From: Niveispirillum sp.
GTDB taxonomy: Bacteria > Pseudomonadota > Alphaproteobacteria > Azospirillales > Azospirillaceae
Length of the DNA: 64,000 bases
Direction: 5' to 3'
Assembly (NCBI RefSeq): GCF_017996735.1
Contig: NZ_JAGOGJ010000024.1
Coordinates: forward strand, 1 to 64,000
Each line of letters begins with the position of its first letter. The stretch's first letter is position 1. Below are positions 46,265 to 56,338 of this stretch, piece after piece. The position numbers were made by a program, and so were the translations under genes. Under the pieces are notes generated by a model. It was not told the origin of the DNA. It saw only the letters and a program-made list of their open reading frames with translations, and made no database searches.

Positions 46265-47665
46265 TTGGCCCGCGCCACCAGCAAATATGTCTGCCAGAAT
46301 TGCGGCGCGAGCTTTCCCAAATGGTCGGGCAAGTGCGACGCCTGCGGTGAATGGAACACGCTTGTCGAGGAACAGGTGGCCGATGCCATGCCCAAGGGGC
46401 TGGGCAAGGCCGGCGGCGGGCGCAAGATCGAATTCGTGGCGCTGTCCGGTGTGTCCAAGGATGCGCCGCGCCGGATGACGGGCATTCAGGAATTTGACCG
46501 CGTCTGCGGTGGCGGGCTGGTGCATGGCACTGCCCTGCTGGTGGGCGGTGATCCCGGCATCGGCAAATCGACCCTGCTGTTGCAGGTCACCTGCTGTCTG
46601 GCCCAGGAAACGCGATGCGCCTATATCAGCGGGGAAGAGGCGGTGGATCAGGTGCGCATGCGCGCCAGCCGCCTGGGTCTGGCCAATGCACCGGTGCAAC
46701 TGGCATCGGCCAACAATGTCCGCGACATCGTGGCCAGCCTGGAAGCCGCCGACGGCCCGCAAGTGGCCGTGATCGATTCGATCCAGACCATGTATATCGA
46801 CACGCTGGACAGCGCGCCGGGGACCGTGGCGCAGGTGCGCGCCTGTTCGGCCGAGCTGATCCGGGTGGCCAAGCGCAAGGGCATCACCCTGCTGATCGTC
46901 GGCCATGTCACCAAGGATGGGCAGATCGCCGGCCCCCGCGTGCTGGAGCATATGGTCGACACCGTCCTCTATTTCGAAGGCGAACGCGGGCACCAGTTCC
47001 GCATCCTGCGCGCCGTCAAGAACCGTTTTGGCGCGACCGACGAGATCGGGGTGTTCGAGATGGGGGAGGATGGGCTGGTCGAGGTGCCGAACCCGTCCGA
47101 ACTGTTCCTGGCCGACCGCCGCCGCGACATCACCGGCACCGCCGTCTTTGCCGGGCTGGAGGGGACGCGGCCCGTTCTGGTGGAGGTGCAGGCCCTGGTC
47201 GCCCCCTCACCGCTCGGCACGCCGCGCCGGGCCGTGGTGGGCTGGGACACGTCGCGCCTTGCCATGGTTCTGGCGGTACTGGAGGCCCGGTGCGGGGTGG
47301 CCATCGGTGCCAACGATGTCTATCTGTCGGTGGCCGGCGGCCTGAAAATCTCTGAACCCGCCGCCGATCTGGCCGTGGCCGCCGCCCTGGTCAGCAGCCT
47401 GACGGGGGAGCCGGTGCCGGCGGATGCCGTGGTCTTTGGCGAAATCGGCCTGTCGGGTGATATCCGCGCCGTCAGCCAGACCGACCAGCGCCTGAAGGAA
47501 GCCGCCAAGCTGGGCTTCAACCGGGCGCTGATGCCGCAACCGCGCCGGTCGCGCGGCGACGGGTCGGCGGATGGGTTGCGGCGTGTCGAACTGGACCACT
47601 TGTCCGATCTGCTGCCATTGTTCCAGGCGGACGCACCACCGCGCCCGCCCCGTGGCCGGGATTGA
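46265..47665 (+). CDS. radA: DNA repair protein RadA
   Basis: 466 residues. N-terminal C4 zinc finger (Cys 10, 13, 24, 27), RecA-like ATPase with Walker A GGDPGIGKS (94-102), the family motif KNRFG, and a C-terminal Lon-like domain (AVAAALVSSLTGEPVPADAV). RadA is a branch-migration helicase of recombination. The TTG start gives MARATSKYVC, the expected N-terminus. CvpA follows ten bases later, so radA-cvpA-purF form one transcription unit. Confidence 0.96.
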   Translation: MARATSKYVCQNCGASFPKWSGKCDACGEWNTLVEEQVADAMPKGLGKAGGGRKIEFVALSGVSKDAPRRMTGIQEFDRVCGGGLVHGTALLVGGDPGIGKSTLLLQVTCCLAQETRCAYISGEEAVDQVRMRASRLGLANAPVQLASANNVRDIVASLEAADGPQVAVIDSIQTMYIDTLDSAPGTVAQVRACSAELIRVAKRKGITLLIVGHVTKDGQIAGPRVLEHMVDTVLYFEGERGHQFRILRAVKNRFGATDEIGVFEMGEDGLVEVPNPSELFLADRRRDITGTAVFAGLEGTRPVLVEVQALVAPSPLGTPRRAVVGWDTSRLAMVLAVLEARCGVAIGANDVYLSVAGGLKISEPAADLAVAAALVSSLTGEPVPADAVVFGEIGLSGDIRAVSQTDQRLKEAAKLGFNRALMPQPRRSRGDGSADGLRRVELDHLSDLLPLFQADAPPRPPRGRD

Positions 47666-47675
47666 GGGGAGCAGC

Positions 47676-48401
47676 ATGGAAGGCAGCAGCCTGAATCCCG
47701 TCGACATCGCGGTCGTCATCGTCCTTCTGATCTCGGCCCTGATGGCATTTGCGCGCGGCTTCGTGCGGGAAGTGCTGTCGGTCGCGGCCTGGATCGGTGC
47801 CGCACTGGCCACGCTCTGGTTGTTCCCGCTCGCCGCCCCCTATACCCGCACCTATATCAGCACCCAGTATGTGGCCGACGGCGTCACGATCCTGGGCGTC
47901 TTCACCCTGTCCCTGATCGCCCTGTCGGTATTGACCAGCACGATTTCAGGCAAGGTCCAGGAAAGCAGCCTGTCGGCCATCGACCGGTCGCTGGGATTTG
48001 CCTTCGGTGTTGTTCGTGGGGCGGTCCTGGTATCGCTGGCCTACCTGTTCGCGGCCTGGCTCTGGCCCGAACAGCCGATCTGGCTGCGCGAGGCGAAGTC
48101 GCGCCCCTTTCTGGAGACGGGCGCCGATATTCTGCGCGGCTTCATGCCCAATGCCGACCTGTCGCCGGCCCAGCGCGAGGCGCAGCGCGCCCAGCACCGG
48201 CTGGAAGAGGCGGAGAATGCGCGGCGCACCCTGGAACGGCTGGCCAATCCGCGCCCCACATCTGCGGGGAACGCGGCTGTGCCGGAAAAGGATCGGGGCT
48301 ATAATGTCGAAGATCTCGGCCGTCTCGATCAGGTGATCAAAAGCACCGATCAGCCACAGCAAAGCCAACCGGATCGACGTCCCGAACGGGACCAACGCTG
48401 A
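47676..48401 (+). CDS. cvpA: CvpA family membrane protein
   Basis: 241 residues with four membrane helices and the family opening PVDIAVVIVLLISALMAFARG, then FVREVLSVAAWIGAALA. The C-terminal third is charged and disordered. CvpA is linked to purF co-transcription and envelope stress, exact role unclear. GAGGGGA precedes the ATG. It is eight bases ahead of purF. Confidence 0.92.
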   Translation: MEGSSLNPVDIAVVIVLLISALMAFARGFVREVLSVAAWIGAALATLWLFPLAAPYTRTYISTQYVADGVTILGVFTLSLIALSVLTSTISGKVQESSLSAIDRSLGFAFGVVRGAVLVSLAYLFAAWLWPEQPIWLREAKSRPFLETGADILRGFMPNADLSPAQREAQRAQHRLEEAENARRTLERLANPRPTSAGNAAVPEKDRGYNVEDLGRLDQVIKSTDQPQQSQPDRRPERDQR

Positions 48402-48409
48402 CCCGGGCC

Positions 48410-49912
48410 ATGAACACGACCCAACCGGACATCATCTTCCCCGCGAAAGGTGCGAAGCCCATGCTCACGACCCATCCCTTCGACGACGACAAGCTGCGCG
48501 AGGAGTGCGGCGTCTTCGGTGTGTATGGTCCCCAGGATGCGGCAGCCCTGGTGGCACTGGGCCTGCACGCGCTTCAGCATCGCGGTCAGGAAGCGGCCGG
48601 CATCGTCAGCTTTGACGGCCAGGATTTCCCGCAGCATCGCGCGCTGGGCCAGGTCGGCGATATTTTCGGCAGCGAAATGGTCATGCGCAACCTGACCGGT
48701 GACATCGCCATCGGCCATGTCCGCTATGCCACCACTGGCGAGCGCAGTTTGCGCAACGTGCAGCCGCTGTTCGCAGAGTTCGAGTTTGGCGGCTTCGCGC
48801 TGGCCCATAACGGCAACCTGACCAACGCCATGCAGTTGCGCCGGCAATTGGTGCGCCGTGGCTGCCTGTTTCAGTCCACCTCCGACACCGAAACCATCAT
48901 CCATCTGATGGCGACCAGCCGGAACGGCTCCGTCATCGATCGTCTGGTCGATGCGCTGCGCCAGATCGAAGGCGCCTATTCCCTGGTCTGCATGGCCAAG
49001 GATCAGGTCGTGGGTGTGCGCGACCCGCATGGCGTGCGCCCCCTGGTGCTGGGCCGCCTGGGCGATACCCATGTGCTGGCCTCGGAAACCGTGGCGCTGG
49101 ATATTATCGGTGCGGAATATGTGCGCGACATCGCGCCGGGTGAGATGGTGGTGCTGGACAAGAACGGCGTGCAGTCGCTGCGGCCGTTCCAGCAGACCGG
49201 CTCCAAGTTCTGCATCTTCGAATATATCTACTTCGCCCGCCCCGACAGCTTCATGGAAGGCCATTCCGTGTACGGCGTGCGCAAGAAGATTGGCGCACAA
49301 TTGGCCGTGGAAAGCCATGTCGATGCCGATCTGGTCATCCCCGTTCCGGATTCGGGTGTGCCGGCGGCACTGGGTTATGCCGAAAAAAGCGGCGTCCCCT
49401 TCGACCTGGGCATCATCCGCAACCACTATGTCGGCCGTACCTTCATCCAGCCGACGGACAAGATCCGCCGCCTGGGCGTGAAGCTGAAGCATAATGCCAA
49501 CCGGCATTTCATCGAAGGCAAGCGTATCATCCTGGTCGATGACAGCATCGTGCGCGGCACCACCTCGGTGAAGATCGTGGAGATGATGCGCGATGCCGGC
49601 GCCAAGGAAGTGCATATGCGCATTTCCAGCCCGCCGACCAGCCATCCCTGCTTCTATGGCATCGACACGCCGGAAAAGGAAAAGCTGCTGGCCCACCGCA
49701 TGACGGTGGAGGAGATGCGGGATTATATCAATGCCGACAGTCTGGCCTTCATCAGCCTGGACGGGCTGTACAAGTCGCTGAACCATGCCAAGCGTGACGG
49801 CGACCTGCCGCAATATTGCGATGCCTGCTTCACCGGCGAATACCCGATCCCGCTGACCGATTTCGACACAGGCCGCAGCGACGTTGCCTATATCGGTGCC
49901 AAGCGGGCCTGA
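48410..49912 (+). CDS. purF: amidophosphoribosyltransferase
   Basis: 500 residues. First step of de novo purine synthesis. The glutaminase nucleophile is Cys 33 in REECGVFG, preceded by a propeptide of the kind removed in B. subtilis-type enzymes; an internal ATG at residue 18 would give a shorter one. [19 protein letters not shown] and the PRPP loop [10 protein letters not shown] are intact. Cys residues in KFCIFEY, SHPCFYG and YCDACF match the four [4Fe-4S] ligands. A strong terminator follows. Confidence 0.97.
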   Translation: MNTTQPDIIFPAKGAKPMLTTHPFDDDKLREECGVFGVYGPQDAAALVALGLHALQHRGQEAAGIVSFDGQDFPQHRALGQVGDIFGSEMVMRNLTGDIAIGHVRYATTGERSLRNVQPLFAEFEFGGFALAHNGNLTNAMQLRRQLVRRGCLFQSTSDTETIIHLMATSRNGSVIDRLVDALRQIEGAYSLVCMAKDQVVGVRDPHGVRPLVLGRLGDTHVLASETVALDIIGAEYVRDIAPGEMVVLDKNGVQSLRPFQQTGSKFCIFEYIYFARPDSFMEGHSVYGVRKKIGAQLAVESHVDADLVIPVPDSGVPAALGYAEKSGVPFDLGIIRNHYVGRTFIQPTDKIRRLGVKLKHNANRHFIEGKRIILVDDSIVRGTTSVKIVEMMRDAGAKEVHMRISSPPTSHPCFYGIDTPEKEKLLAHRMTVEEMRDYINADSLAFISLDGLYKSLNHAKRDGDLPQYCDACFTGEYPIPLTDFDTGRSDVAYIGAKRA

Positions 49913-49925
49913 CCGGTCCCACAAG

Positions 49926-49963
49926 AAAAGCCCCTCTCCCGCACCGGTGGGAGAGGGGCTTTT
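49926..49963. terminator. bidirectional terminator between purF and M16 gene
   Basis: 15-bp stem AAAAGCCCCTCTCCC and complement, eight-base loop, followed by TTATTT on the plus strand and preceded by ACAAG. It serves purF and the convergent peptidase. Confidence 0.92.
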
Positions 49964-49966
49964 TAT

Positions 49967-51322
49967 TTACTTATGCAGCGTCCCGTCCGGTGTGATGCCC
50001 GTCGGCTGCCCCACCAGGATGGTGGTCAGTCGGGCTGGGTCCAGGAGTCGCTCCGCTACCCGTTTCACATCCGAAATGGTTACGGCATTCAGCAGATCGT
50101 TACGCTTGTTCAGGTAGTCGATCCCCAGATCGTCGCGCTGCACCTGCAACAACAAACCCGCAATGGCGCCGTTATTGGTGAACTGCAACGGGAAGGATCC
50201 CGTCAGATAGGTCTGGGCATCGCGCAGCTCGGCCTCGGTAATGCCGTTCTTTGCCACCTCACCCCAGATCTGTTTCGTTACCGAAATGGCTTCTGCCGCC
50301 TTGTCATTGACGGTGGAGCCGCTGACCGTGATCAGGTTGGCATGGTCATAGCTTTGCAGCGAGGAACCGATGCCATAGGTCAGGCCGCGCTTTTCCCGCA
50401 CCTCGTCCATCAGACGGGAGGAGAAGCCGCCGCCGCCGAGGGCATAGTTCAGGATGGTGGCGGCATACCAGTCCGGGTCGGACCGGTCCAGCCCGCCATG
50501 GGCCAGGATCAGGACCGTCTGCGGGATGGGGCGCGGCACCAGGATGGTCTTGCCTTCCGCCGCCGGCTTCACATCGGCTACCGGCGCCAGCTCGGCCTTG
50601 GCCGGCAGCGTGCCGAACAGCTTGTCCAGCAGCGGGGCCAGTTCCTTGGCCGTGATGTCGCCGGAAACGGCAACCTTCAGCCCCTGACGGGACAGGCGGG
50701 TGCGGGCGAACTGCACCAGATCATCGCGGGTGACGGCGGCCAGGGTCTGGGCCGTGCCCCGTTGCGGCCGGCCATAGGCATGGCCGGGGAACACCGTCTC
50801 ACCAAAGGCCATCTGCGCCCAATAGTTGGGATCGGCCTGCGACCGGCGCAGGCTGGTCAGCAACTGCCCGCGGATACGTTCCACGGCATCCATGTCAAAG
50901 CGCGGCTTGGTCAGCGCCAGCCGCATCAGGTCGAAGGCCGTGTCCTTGGTTTCCCGCAGGGTGGTCAACTGGCCGACAAACCCGTCACGGCCGGCGGAGA
51001 AAGACAAGGTGATGGAGTTTTCATCCAGCTTGCCCTGGAAGGCCTGACTATCCAGGTCGCCGGCCCCTTCATCCATGGTGCTGGCCGCCATCAGGGCCAG
51101 ACCCAGCTTGCCCTCCGGGTCACGCTCGCTCCCGCCCTCAAAGGCGAACTGCATGGCAATGATGGGGTTCTTGGCATCACGGACCAGCCAGGCCTCGATC
51201 CCGCCCTTGCTGACCACCCTTTCGATATCGATGGCGGCGGCGGGCAGACTGGTGGTGACCATGGCGAAGGCAGCCAGCAGCAGCAGGCCGGCGCGGCGGA
51301 TCATCTTCATCGCATCCATCAC
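49967..51322 (-). CDS. M16-family peptidase-like protein, non-catalytic partner
   Basis: 451 residues with a signal peptide (MKMIRRAGLLLLAAFAMVTT and AAA). The two M16 lobes are present (GGSERDPEGKLGLALM, then RSQADPNYWAQMAFGETVFP, then FSSRLMDEVREKRGLTYGIG) but the HXXEH zinc motif is absent, as in the regulatory subunits of heterodimeric M16 enzymes. The GTG start overlaps the stop of the catalytic gene (GTGA), strongly suggesting a complex of the two. The start could instead be the internal ATG at the signal peptide. Confidence 0.9.
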   Translation of the reverse strand: MMDAMKMIRRAGLLLLAAFAMVTTSLPAAAIDIERVVSKGGIEAWLVRDAKNPIIAMQFAFEGGSERDPEGKLGLALMAASTMDEGAGDLDSQAFQGKLDENSITLSFSAGRDGFVGQLTTLRETKDTAFDLMRLALTKPRFDMDAVERIRGQLLTSLRRSQADPNYWAQMAFGETVFPGHAYGRPQRGTAQTLAAVTRDDLVQFARTRLSRQGLKVAVSGDITAKELAPLLDKLFGTLPAKAELAPVADVKPAAEGKTILVPRPIPQTVLILAHGGLDRSDPDWYAATILNYALGGGGFSSRLMDEVREKRGLTYGIGSSLQSYDHANLITVSGSTVNDKAAEAISVTKQIWGEVAKNGITEAELRDAQTYLTGSFPLQFTNNGAIAGLLLQVQRDDLGIDYLNKRNDLLNAVTISDVKRVAERLLDPARLTTILVGQPTGITPDGTLHK

Positions 51323-52752
51323 TTGGCCCCCCCGGCGGCGGAGGCGGCGGCGGCCGGTGCCGCTTCGACCTGGGCGGCGGGCATCAGAATGCCCGTGACA
51401 TGGTTATTTTGCGCCAGGACATGGCGGGCCGCTGCCTCCACCTGTTCGCGGGTGACGGCGGCGATGCGGTCGGGCCAGGCCTCCACATCCGCCACGGTCT
51501 GCCCCGTGGTCAGGGCCACGCCGAAACTGTAGGCCGGACCCTGCAGGCTGTCGCGGGCAAAGATCGCGTCGCGGCGCAGGCGGACCTTGGCCGATGCCAC
51601 CTCGGCATCGGTCACGCCGCCCGACAGCAATTTGGCCAGTTCCGCGTCGATGGCCGCCTCCATGCTGGCGACATCCTGCCCCGGCGCCGGGGTTGCGGAA
51701 ATGGACAGCGTCCCCAGGTCCAGCGCGCTGGGATTATAGGAAAGGCTGACGCCGGCCGCGATCTTCTGCTCCACCACCAGCGACTTGTACAGCCGCGAGG
51801 TCGCGCCATCGGCCAGGATATTCTCCAGCACCTCCAGCGCATTGGCATATTGCTTTTCCCCGGCGTTATAGCTGGGGGCCTTCCAGATGCGGGTCCAGTT
51901 GGGCTGACGCACCTGATCATCGGTCAGGGTGATGCGCCGCGCCCCCTCCGTGGGGGGTTCGATGACGCGCACGCGCGCCGGGATATTGTCCACCGGTGCG
52001 ATCTGACCATAGGTCTTCTCGGCCAACGGCTTAAGTTCCTTGGCCGTAATGTCGCCGGCCACCACCAGGATGGCATTGTTGGGCGCATAGTGACGCTTGT
52101 AGAAATCCAGCGCGTCCTGGGTGGTCAGCTTTTCGATCTCATGCATCCAGCCGATGATGGGCGTGCCATAGGGGTGGTGCACAAACAGGAGGCTGTAGAG
52201 CTGTTCGAACAGCCGCGATGCCGGCTCATTCTCGGTGCGCTGACGCCGCTCCTCCTGGATCACCTTGCGTTCCGGCAGGACGATATCGTCCGTCAGACGC
52301 AGGTTGACCATGCGGTCCGCCTCCATCCCCATGACCAGTTCCAGCCGGTCACGGGCGATATTCTCGAAATAGGCGGTGTAATCATAGGCCGTGAAGGCAT
52401 TGTCGCGGCCGCCATTGCGGGCCACGGTGCGCGAGAATTCCGACGGCTTGAGCTTTTCCGTGCCCTTGAACATCAGATGTTCAAGATAATGGGCAAGACC
52501 GGATTTGCCCGGCTCCTCATCCGCCGATCCGACCTTGTACCAGACCATGTGGCTGACAACGGGTGCGCGGGGATTGTTGATCACCACCACCTGCATGCCG
52601 TTCTTCAGGGTGAAGGTCTCCGGGTCAAAGACGCGGGCGGCGGCGGGCAAGACGGTCGTCAGGCCGACCAGGGCCGACAGCGCCGCACCGGCGGCCAAAG
52701 CCCGCCAGCGGCGGCGGGTTTCAGGACGTGCATTCTGGATCACGAGGCTCAT
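51319..52752 (-). CDS. M16-family zinc peptidase, catalytic subunit
   Basis: 477 residues. Signal peptide near 15-40 (AGAALSALVGLTTVLPAAA). Active-site HYLEHLMFKGT holds HXXEH; the distal Glu lies in the RTENEPASRLFEQLYS region or nearby. DITAKELKPLAEKTYGQI and SRLYKSLVVEQKIAAGVS complete the fold. It probably degrades or processes periplasmic peptides. GGGAGGAA precedes the ATG. Translationally coupled to the partner downstream. Confidence 0.93.
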   Translation of the reverse strand: MSLVIQNARPETRRRWRALAAGAALSALVGLTTVLPAAARVFDPETFTLKNGMQVVVINNPRAPVVSHMVWYKVGSADEEPGKSGLAHYLEHLMFKGTEKLKPSEFSRTVARNGGRDNAFTAYDYTAYFENIARDRLELVMGMEADRMVNLRLTDDIVLPERKVIQEERRQRTENEPASRLFEQLYSLLFVHHPYGTPIIGWMHEIEKLTTQDALDFYKRHYAPNNAILVVAGDITAKELKPLAEKTYGQIAPVDNIPARVRVIEPPTEGARRITLTDDQVRQPNWTRIWKAPSYNAGEKQYANALEVLENILADGATSRLYKSLVVEQKIAAGVSLSYNPSALDLGTLSISATPAPGQDVASMEAAIDAELAKLLSGGVTDAEVASAKVRLRRDAIFARDSLQGPAYSFGVALTTGQTVADVEAWPDRIAAVTREQVEAAARHVLAQNNHVTGILMPAAQVEAAPAAAASAAGGAK

Positions 52753-52851
52753 TTCCTCCCGGCTCGGGGCACATGGCCCGTACTGTGGCGCGGGGTTAAT
52801 GTAAAGCCAATGGATTTAACGTGAACGCAATGTAATGCCGGCCACGAGTGA

Positions 52852-53199
52852 TCAGGCGCGAAGGTACTGTTCGGACAGCCGCTCATAATCCACCCGCAGT
52901 TCGGCCAGCCGCGCAGCCGCCGCTTCCGGATCGGTGGCCGCCAGATCGATGGCTGCCTGGGCTTCATGCTGAATATGCTGATGGGCGGCATTGACAAGCA
53001 AGGCCTGACCGAAGGCGGCATTCATGGCCTTCAGCCCGCCTTGCAGGCTGCTGCACAGGCGCTCCGCCGAACGGCCCATGGTGTCCACCGCCTTCACCAG
53101 ACAGGGCAGACCAGCCGTGACCTCGACCAGTTGATCAGCCAGGATTGTCGCCCGGTTCATGGGGGGGGAAGTGCGGGGAAAGGGGATAACGGTACCCAT
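52852..53199 (-). CDS. hypothetical helical protein, 115 aa
   Basis: Not recognised with certainty. Helical and Ala-rich (AERLCSSLQGGLKAMNAAFG, then NAAHQHIQHEAQAAIDLAAT, then ARLAELRVDYERLSEQYL). Its size and composition recall small phasin-like proteins, but no signature was found. AAGGA precedes the ATG. No membrane segment. It lies between the M16 pair and the AIM24 gene. Confidence 0.65.
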   Translation of the reverse strand: MGTVIPFPRTSPPMNRATILADQLVEVTAGLPCLVKAVDTMGRSAERLCSSLQGGLKAMNAAFGQALLVNAAHQHIQHEAQAAIDLAATDPEAAAARLAELRVDYERLSEQYLRA

Positions 53200-53294
53200 G
53201 GAGGCGTCCTTGTCGCGGCTGAAACCGACCGGGCGTCTATCCCCGGTCGTGCGTCACCCTGTCGTGATGTCGGCCCCGCCGCAAGCTATCCATT

Positions 53295-53331
53295 CGCGCA
53301 CCCCGGGGGGGGTGCCCCCAAGGGGTGCGCG
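53295..53331 (-). terminator. hairpin downstream of GYF-AIM24 gene
   Basis: 10-bp stem CGCGCACCCC/GGGGTGCGCG, 17-base loop rich in G, just beyond the stop of the AIM24 gene. No T-run, so moderate confidence. Confidence 0.55.
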
Positions 53332-53339
53332 CACTGTCG

Positions 53340-54347
53340 TCAGCGTTTGCCTCCCATGACGATGTCGCCCAGGGGACCCAGCACGCTGCCTTCCCCCTTG
53401 CCGGCGCCCGGCATAGCGGCGGACAGCATGCGTCCGGCCAGACGGGAGAAGGGCAAGGACTGTATCCAGACGCGCCCCGGCCCGCGCAGCGTGGCGAAGA
53501 ACAGGCCCTCGCCCCCGAACAGCACGGACTTCACACCACCCACCTGCACCAGATCGAAATCCACGTCGGGGGTGAAGGCGGCCACGCAACCCGTATCGAC
53601 ATGCAGCACCTCACCCGGCGCCAGTTGCCGTTCCATGACGGTGCCGCCGACATGGGCGAAGACCCAGCCGTCGCCCGTCAGCTTCTGCATGATGAAACCC
53701 TCGCCACCGAACAGGCCCGTCAGGATCCGGCGCTGGAAATGGATGCCGACCGACACGCCCTTGGCCGCCGCCAGGAAACTATCCTTCTGGCAGATCAGCC
53801 CGCCGCCCAGATCGGCCAGGTTCAGCGGCAGGATGGTGCCGGGGAACGGGGCGGCAAAGGCAACCCGCGCCTTGCCCCGGCCGCTCTGCGTGAACACGGT
53901 GGTGAACAGGCTCTCCCCGGTCAGCACCCGCTTGCCGGCACCGATCAGCTTGTCCAGGAAGCCCCCCGATTCGGTGCCGTCGCCGAAGATCGTGTGCATG
54001 TCCACGGATGCATCCTTGTAGACCATGGCGCCGGCCTCGGCGATGGCGCTTTCGCCGGGGTCCAGTTCCACCTCCACGAACTGCATCTCCTGCCCGTGGA
54101 TCTTGAAATCGATCTGGTCGGCGCGGGAATAGCGGCCCCCACCGCGCGGCGGGGGCGGCGGGGCGCCGGCACCGGCCCACGGCCCGGCCTGCGGCATCAA
54201 TTCCGCCACGGCGCGGACCGGCAGCCATTCCGCCATGCCGTTGCGCCAGCAGAAGGCATCCGGATGCGCGCGCACATAATCCAGCGCGGCTTGTCCGTCC
54301 AGCGGACCCACCCGGTCATCATCGTCGTGAAAGAACCACTGCGTCAT
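53340..54347 (-). CDS. GYF_2-AIM24 (TIGR00266) fusion protein
   Basis: 335 residues. The N-terminal 50 form a GYF_2-like domain (WFFHDDDDRVGPLDGQAALD and WRNGMAEWLPVRAV), joined by a Pro-rich linker to a TIGR00266/AIM24 beta-helical domain (FVEVELDPGESAIAEAGAMV, then TGESLFTTVF, then FGGEGFIMQKLTGDGWVFAH). AIM24 domains are widespread with no clear biochemical role. The start at MTQWFF gives the complete GYF domain. A hairpin follows the stop. Confidence 0.85.
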   Translation of the reverse strand: MTQWFFHDDDDRVGPLDGQAALDYVRAHPDAFCWRNGMAEWLPVRAVAELMPQAGPWAGAGAPPPPPRGGGRYSRADQIDFKIHGQEMQFVEVELDPGESAIAEAGAMVYKDASVDMHTIFGDGTESGGFLDKLIGAGKRVLTGESLFTTVFTQSGRGKARVAFAAPFPGTILPLNLADLGGGLICQKDSFLAAAKGVSVGIHFQRRILTGLFGGEGFIMQKLTGDGWVFAHVGGTVMERQLAPGEVLHVDTGCVAAFTPDVDFDLVQVGGVKSVLFGGEGLFFATLRGPGRVWIQSLPFSRLAGRMLSAAMPGAGKGEGSVLGPLGDIVMGGKR

Positions 54348-54402
54348 GCCCCATCCCCCCTGTCGCGGCATTGATCAAGGCACAGGATATCGTACCGGGA
54401 CC

Positions 54403-54440
54403 AGAAAAGAAAAAGGCCGGCTGCACAGGGCAAGCCGGCC
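54403..54440 (-). terminator. intrinsic terminator of trcR
   Basis: 7-bp GC stem GGCCGGC/GCCGGCC with a 12-base loop, followed on the minus strand by TTTTTCTTTTCT. Confidence 0.88.
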
Positions 54441-54466
54441 AATTTCCGATGGACACGAGGTGCCGA

Positions 54467-55069
54467 TCAATCCTCCTGATCGTCCTCGGCCAGCGTCGGA
54501 TCCATATCCTCGTCCTCGGCGTCCATATCCGGCGTCTCCGGTTCCGGACGGCCGCGGCGGGCGCGTTCCAGGGCGGCGTCCAGCTCGCGCTGGCTGCACA
54601 GGCCCAGCAGCACCGGGTTGCGCGCCTTGATATTGGCGGAATTCCAGTGGGTCTTGTCGCGGACGGCGGCGATGGTCGGCTTGGTGGTGCCGATCAGCTT
54701 GCAGATCTGGGCATCCGACAGTTCCGGATGCGCCTTCAGCAGATGGGCGATGGCATCGGGCTTGTCGCCGCGCTTGGTGACCGGCGTATAGCGCGGCCCC
54801 TTGGAACGGGCCACCGGCTGCGGCAGATCCTGCTGACGCATCCGCAGCTTCAGGTTGGGATTGGCCTCGACGCGGGCAATCTCTTCCGCCGTCAACTCAC
54901 CGCCGGCCACCGGATCACGGCCGACCATGCCGACCGCCACTTCGCCGTCGGCAATGGCCTGCACCTCAAGCTCATGCATGCCGCAGAATTCCGCAACCTG
55001 CTCGAAGGTGAGGCTGGTATTCTCGACCAGCCAGACGGCAGTGGCCTTCGGCATCAGGGGCTGTGCCAT
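54467..55069 (-). CDS. trcR: cell cycle transcriptional regulator TrcR
   Basis: 200 residues of the DUF1013/TrcR family, a DNA-binding cell-cycle regulator known from Caulobacter. VWLVENTSLTFEQVAEFCGM, the middle block GPRYTPVTKRGDKPDAIAHL, and the second HTH-like segment SDAQICKLIGTTKPTIAAVR followed by HWNSANI are typical. The C-terminus is very acidic. It is near a quinone oxidoreductase and a DUF1192 gene, a common alphaproteobacterial neighbourhood. Confidence 0.93.
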   Translation of the reverse strand: MAQPLMPKATAVWLVENTSLTFEQVAEFCGMHELEVQAIADGEVAVGMVGRDPVAGGELTAEEIARVEANPNLKLRMRQQDLPQPVARSKGPRYTPVTKRGDKPDAIAHLLKAHPELSDAQICKLIGTTKPTIAAVRDKTHWNSANIKARNPVLLGLCSQRELDAALERARRGRPEPETPDMDAEDEDMDPTLAEDDQED

Positions 55070-55255
55070 GCTTCCTCCTCAAACGCTTCGCCGGCCATGG
55101 GGCCAGCAGCAAAACGATCCATGAACGCAAAAGCCGCCCGTCGCGCGCGGGAGGGGCCCCGCGCAGCCAACCGGACGGACAAGTCAACGACCCATCACCT
55201 ATAGCGTTCCGGCACGGGACAAGCCACGGGATTTTTTAAGAAGACGGTAACGTCG

Positions 55256-56251
55256 TTACAGGACCAGCATGATCTTGCCGATATGGGTGGAACTTTCCAT
55301 CAGCCGGTGGGCATCGGCCGCCGCCTCCAGCGGGAAGGTCGCGGCGATCACCGGGCGCACCTTGCCCGCCGTGACCAGGGGCCAGACCCTGTCCTTCACG
55401 GCCGCCGCCAGGGCCGCCTTTTGCGCCGTCGACCGCGCGCGCAGGGTGGACCCGGTCAGGGTCAGCCGCTTCAGCATCACAGGCGCAAGGTTCAGTTCCA
55501 CCTTCGGCCCGCGCAGGAAGGCAATGGTGACATGGCGGCCGTCAACGGCCAGACAGTCGATATTGCGGGGCAGATAATCCCCGCCCACCATGTCCAGCAC
55601 GACATCCACGCCGCGCTTTCCCGTCGCTTCCTTCACCACGGCGACAAAATCCTGGGTCTTGTAATCGATGGCGTGATCGGCGCCCAGATCGCGGCAGGCC
55701 GCCACCTTGTCCGAACCGCCGGCCGTGGCGAAGACGGTGGCGCCCAGCGCCTTCGCCACCTGGATGGCAATGGTGCCGATGCCCGACGTGCCGCCATGCA
55801 CCAGGAAGCTCTCCCCCGCCGTCAAGCCGGCCCGCTCCACCACATTGGTCCAGACGGTGAAGACCGTTTCGGGCAGGGCCGCCGCCTGCACCATGTCCAG
55901 CCCGTCCGGCACGGGCAGCACCTGCCCCGCCGGCGCCGTGGCATACTCGGCATAGCCGCCGCCGCCCAGCAGGGCGCAGACCTTGTCCCCCACCTGCCAG
56001 CCCGTGACATCCGGCCCCAGCGCCGCAATGGTGCCCGATACTTCCAGCCCCGGCAGATCGCTGGCGCCCGGCGGCGGCGGATACAGGCCCTGGCGCTGCA
56101 CCACGTCGGGCCGGTTGACGCCGGCCACCGCCACCTTGATCAGCACCTCCCCGGCCGCCGGCACGGGTACCGGCCGCGTTGTGGGGGACAGCATCTCGGG
56201 GCCGCCGGGCTGGGTGATCTCCACGGCGCGCATCTGGCTGGGCAGGGACAT
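55256..56251 (-). CDS. NAD(P)H-quinone oxidoreductase, zeta-crystallin type
   Basis: 331 residues of the medium-chain dehydrogenase superfamily without zinc ligands. GVNRPDVVQRQGLYPPPPGA, LPGLEVSGTIAALGPDV and the nucleotide-binding HGGTSGIGTIAIQVAKALGA fit the PIG3/zeta-crystallin group, which reduces quinones with NADPH. AAGGA precedes the ATG giving MSLPSQ. It is divergent from the DUF1192 gene, 87 bases away. Confidence 0.93.
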   Translation of the reverse strand: MSLPSQMRAVEITQPGGPEMLSPTTRPVPVPAAGEVLIKVAVAGVNRPDVVQRQGLYPPPPGASDLPGLEVSGTIAALGPDVTGWQVGDKVCALLGGGGYAEYATAPAGQVLPVPDGLDMVQAAALPETVFTVWTNVVERAGLTAGESFLVHGGTSGIGTIAIQVAKALGATVFATAGGSDKVAACRDLGADHAIDYKTQDFVAVVKEATGKRGVDVVLDMVGGDYLPRNIDCLAVDGRHVTIAFLRGPKVELNLAPVMLKRLTLTGSTLRARSTAQKAALAAAVKDRVWPLVTAGKVRPVIAATFPLEAAADAHRLMESSTHIGKIMLVL

Positions 56252-56338
56252 GGGAGCGGGTTCCTTGATGATCGATGTGGCGGGCGGCATCGCGATACCG
56301 CAAAATGGCGCCCAAGATCAAAGATAGGGAGGGAACCC

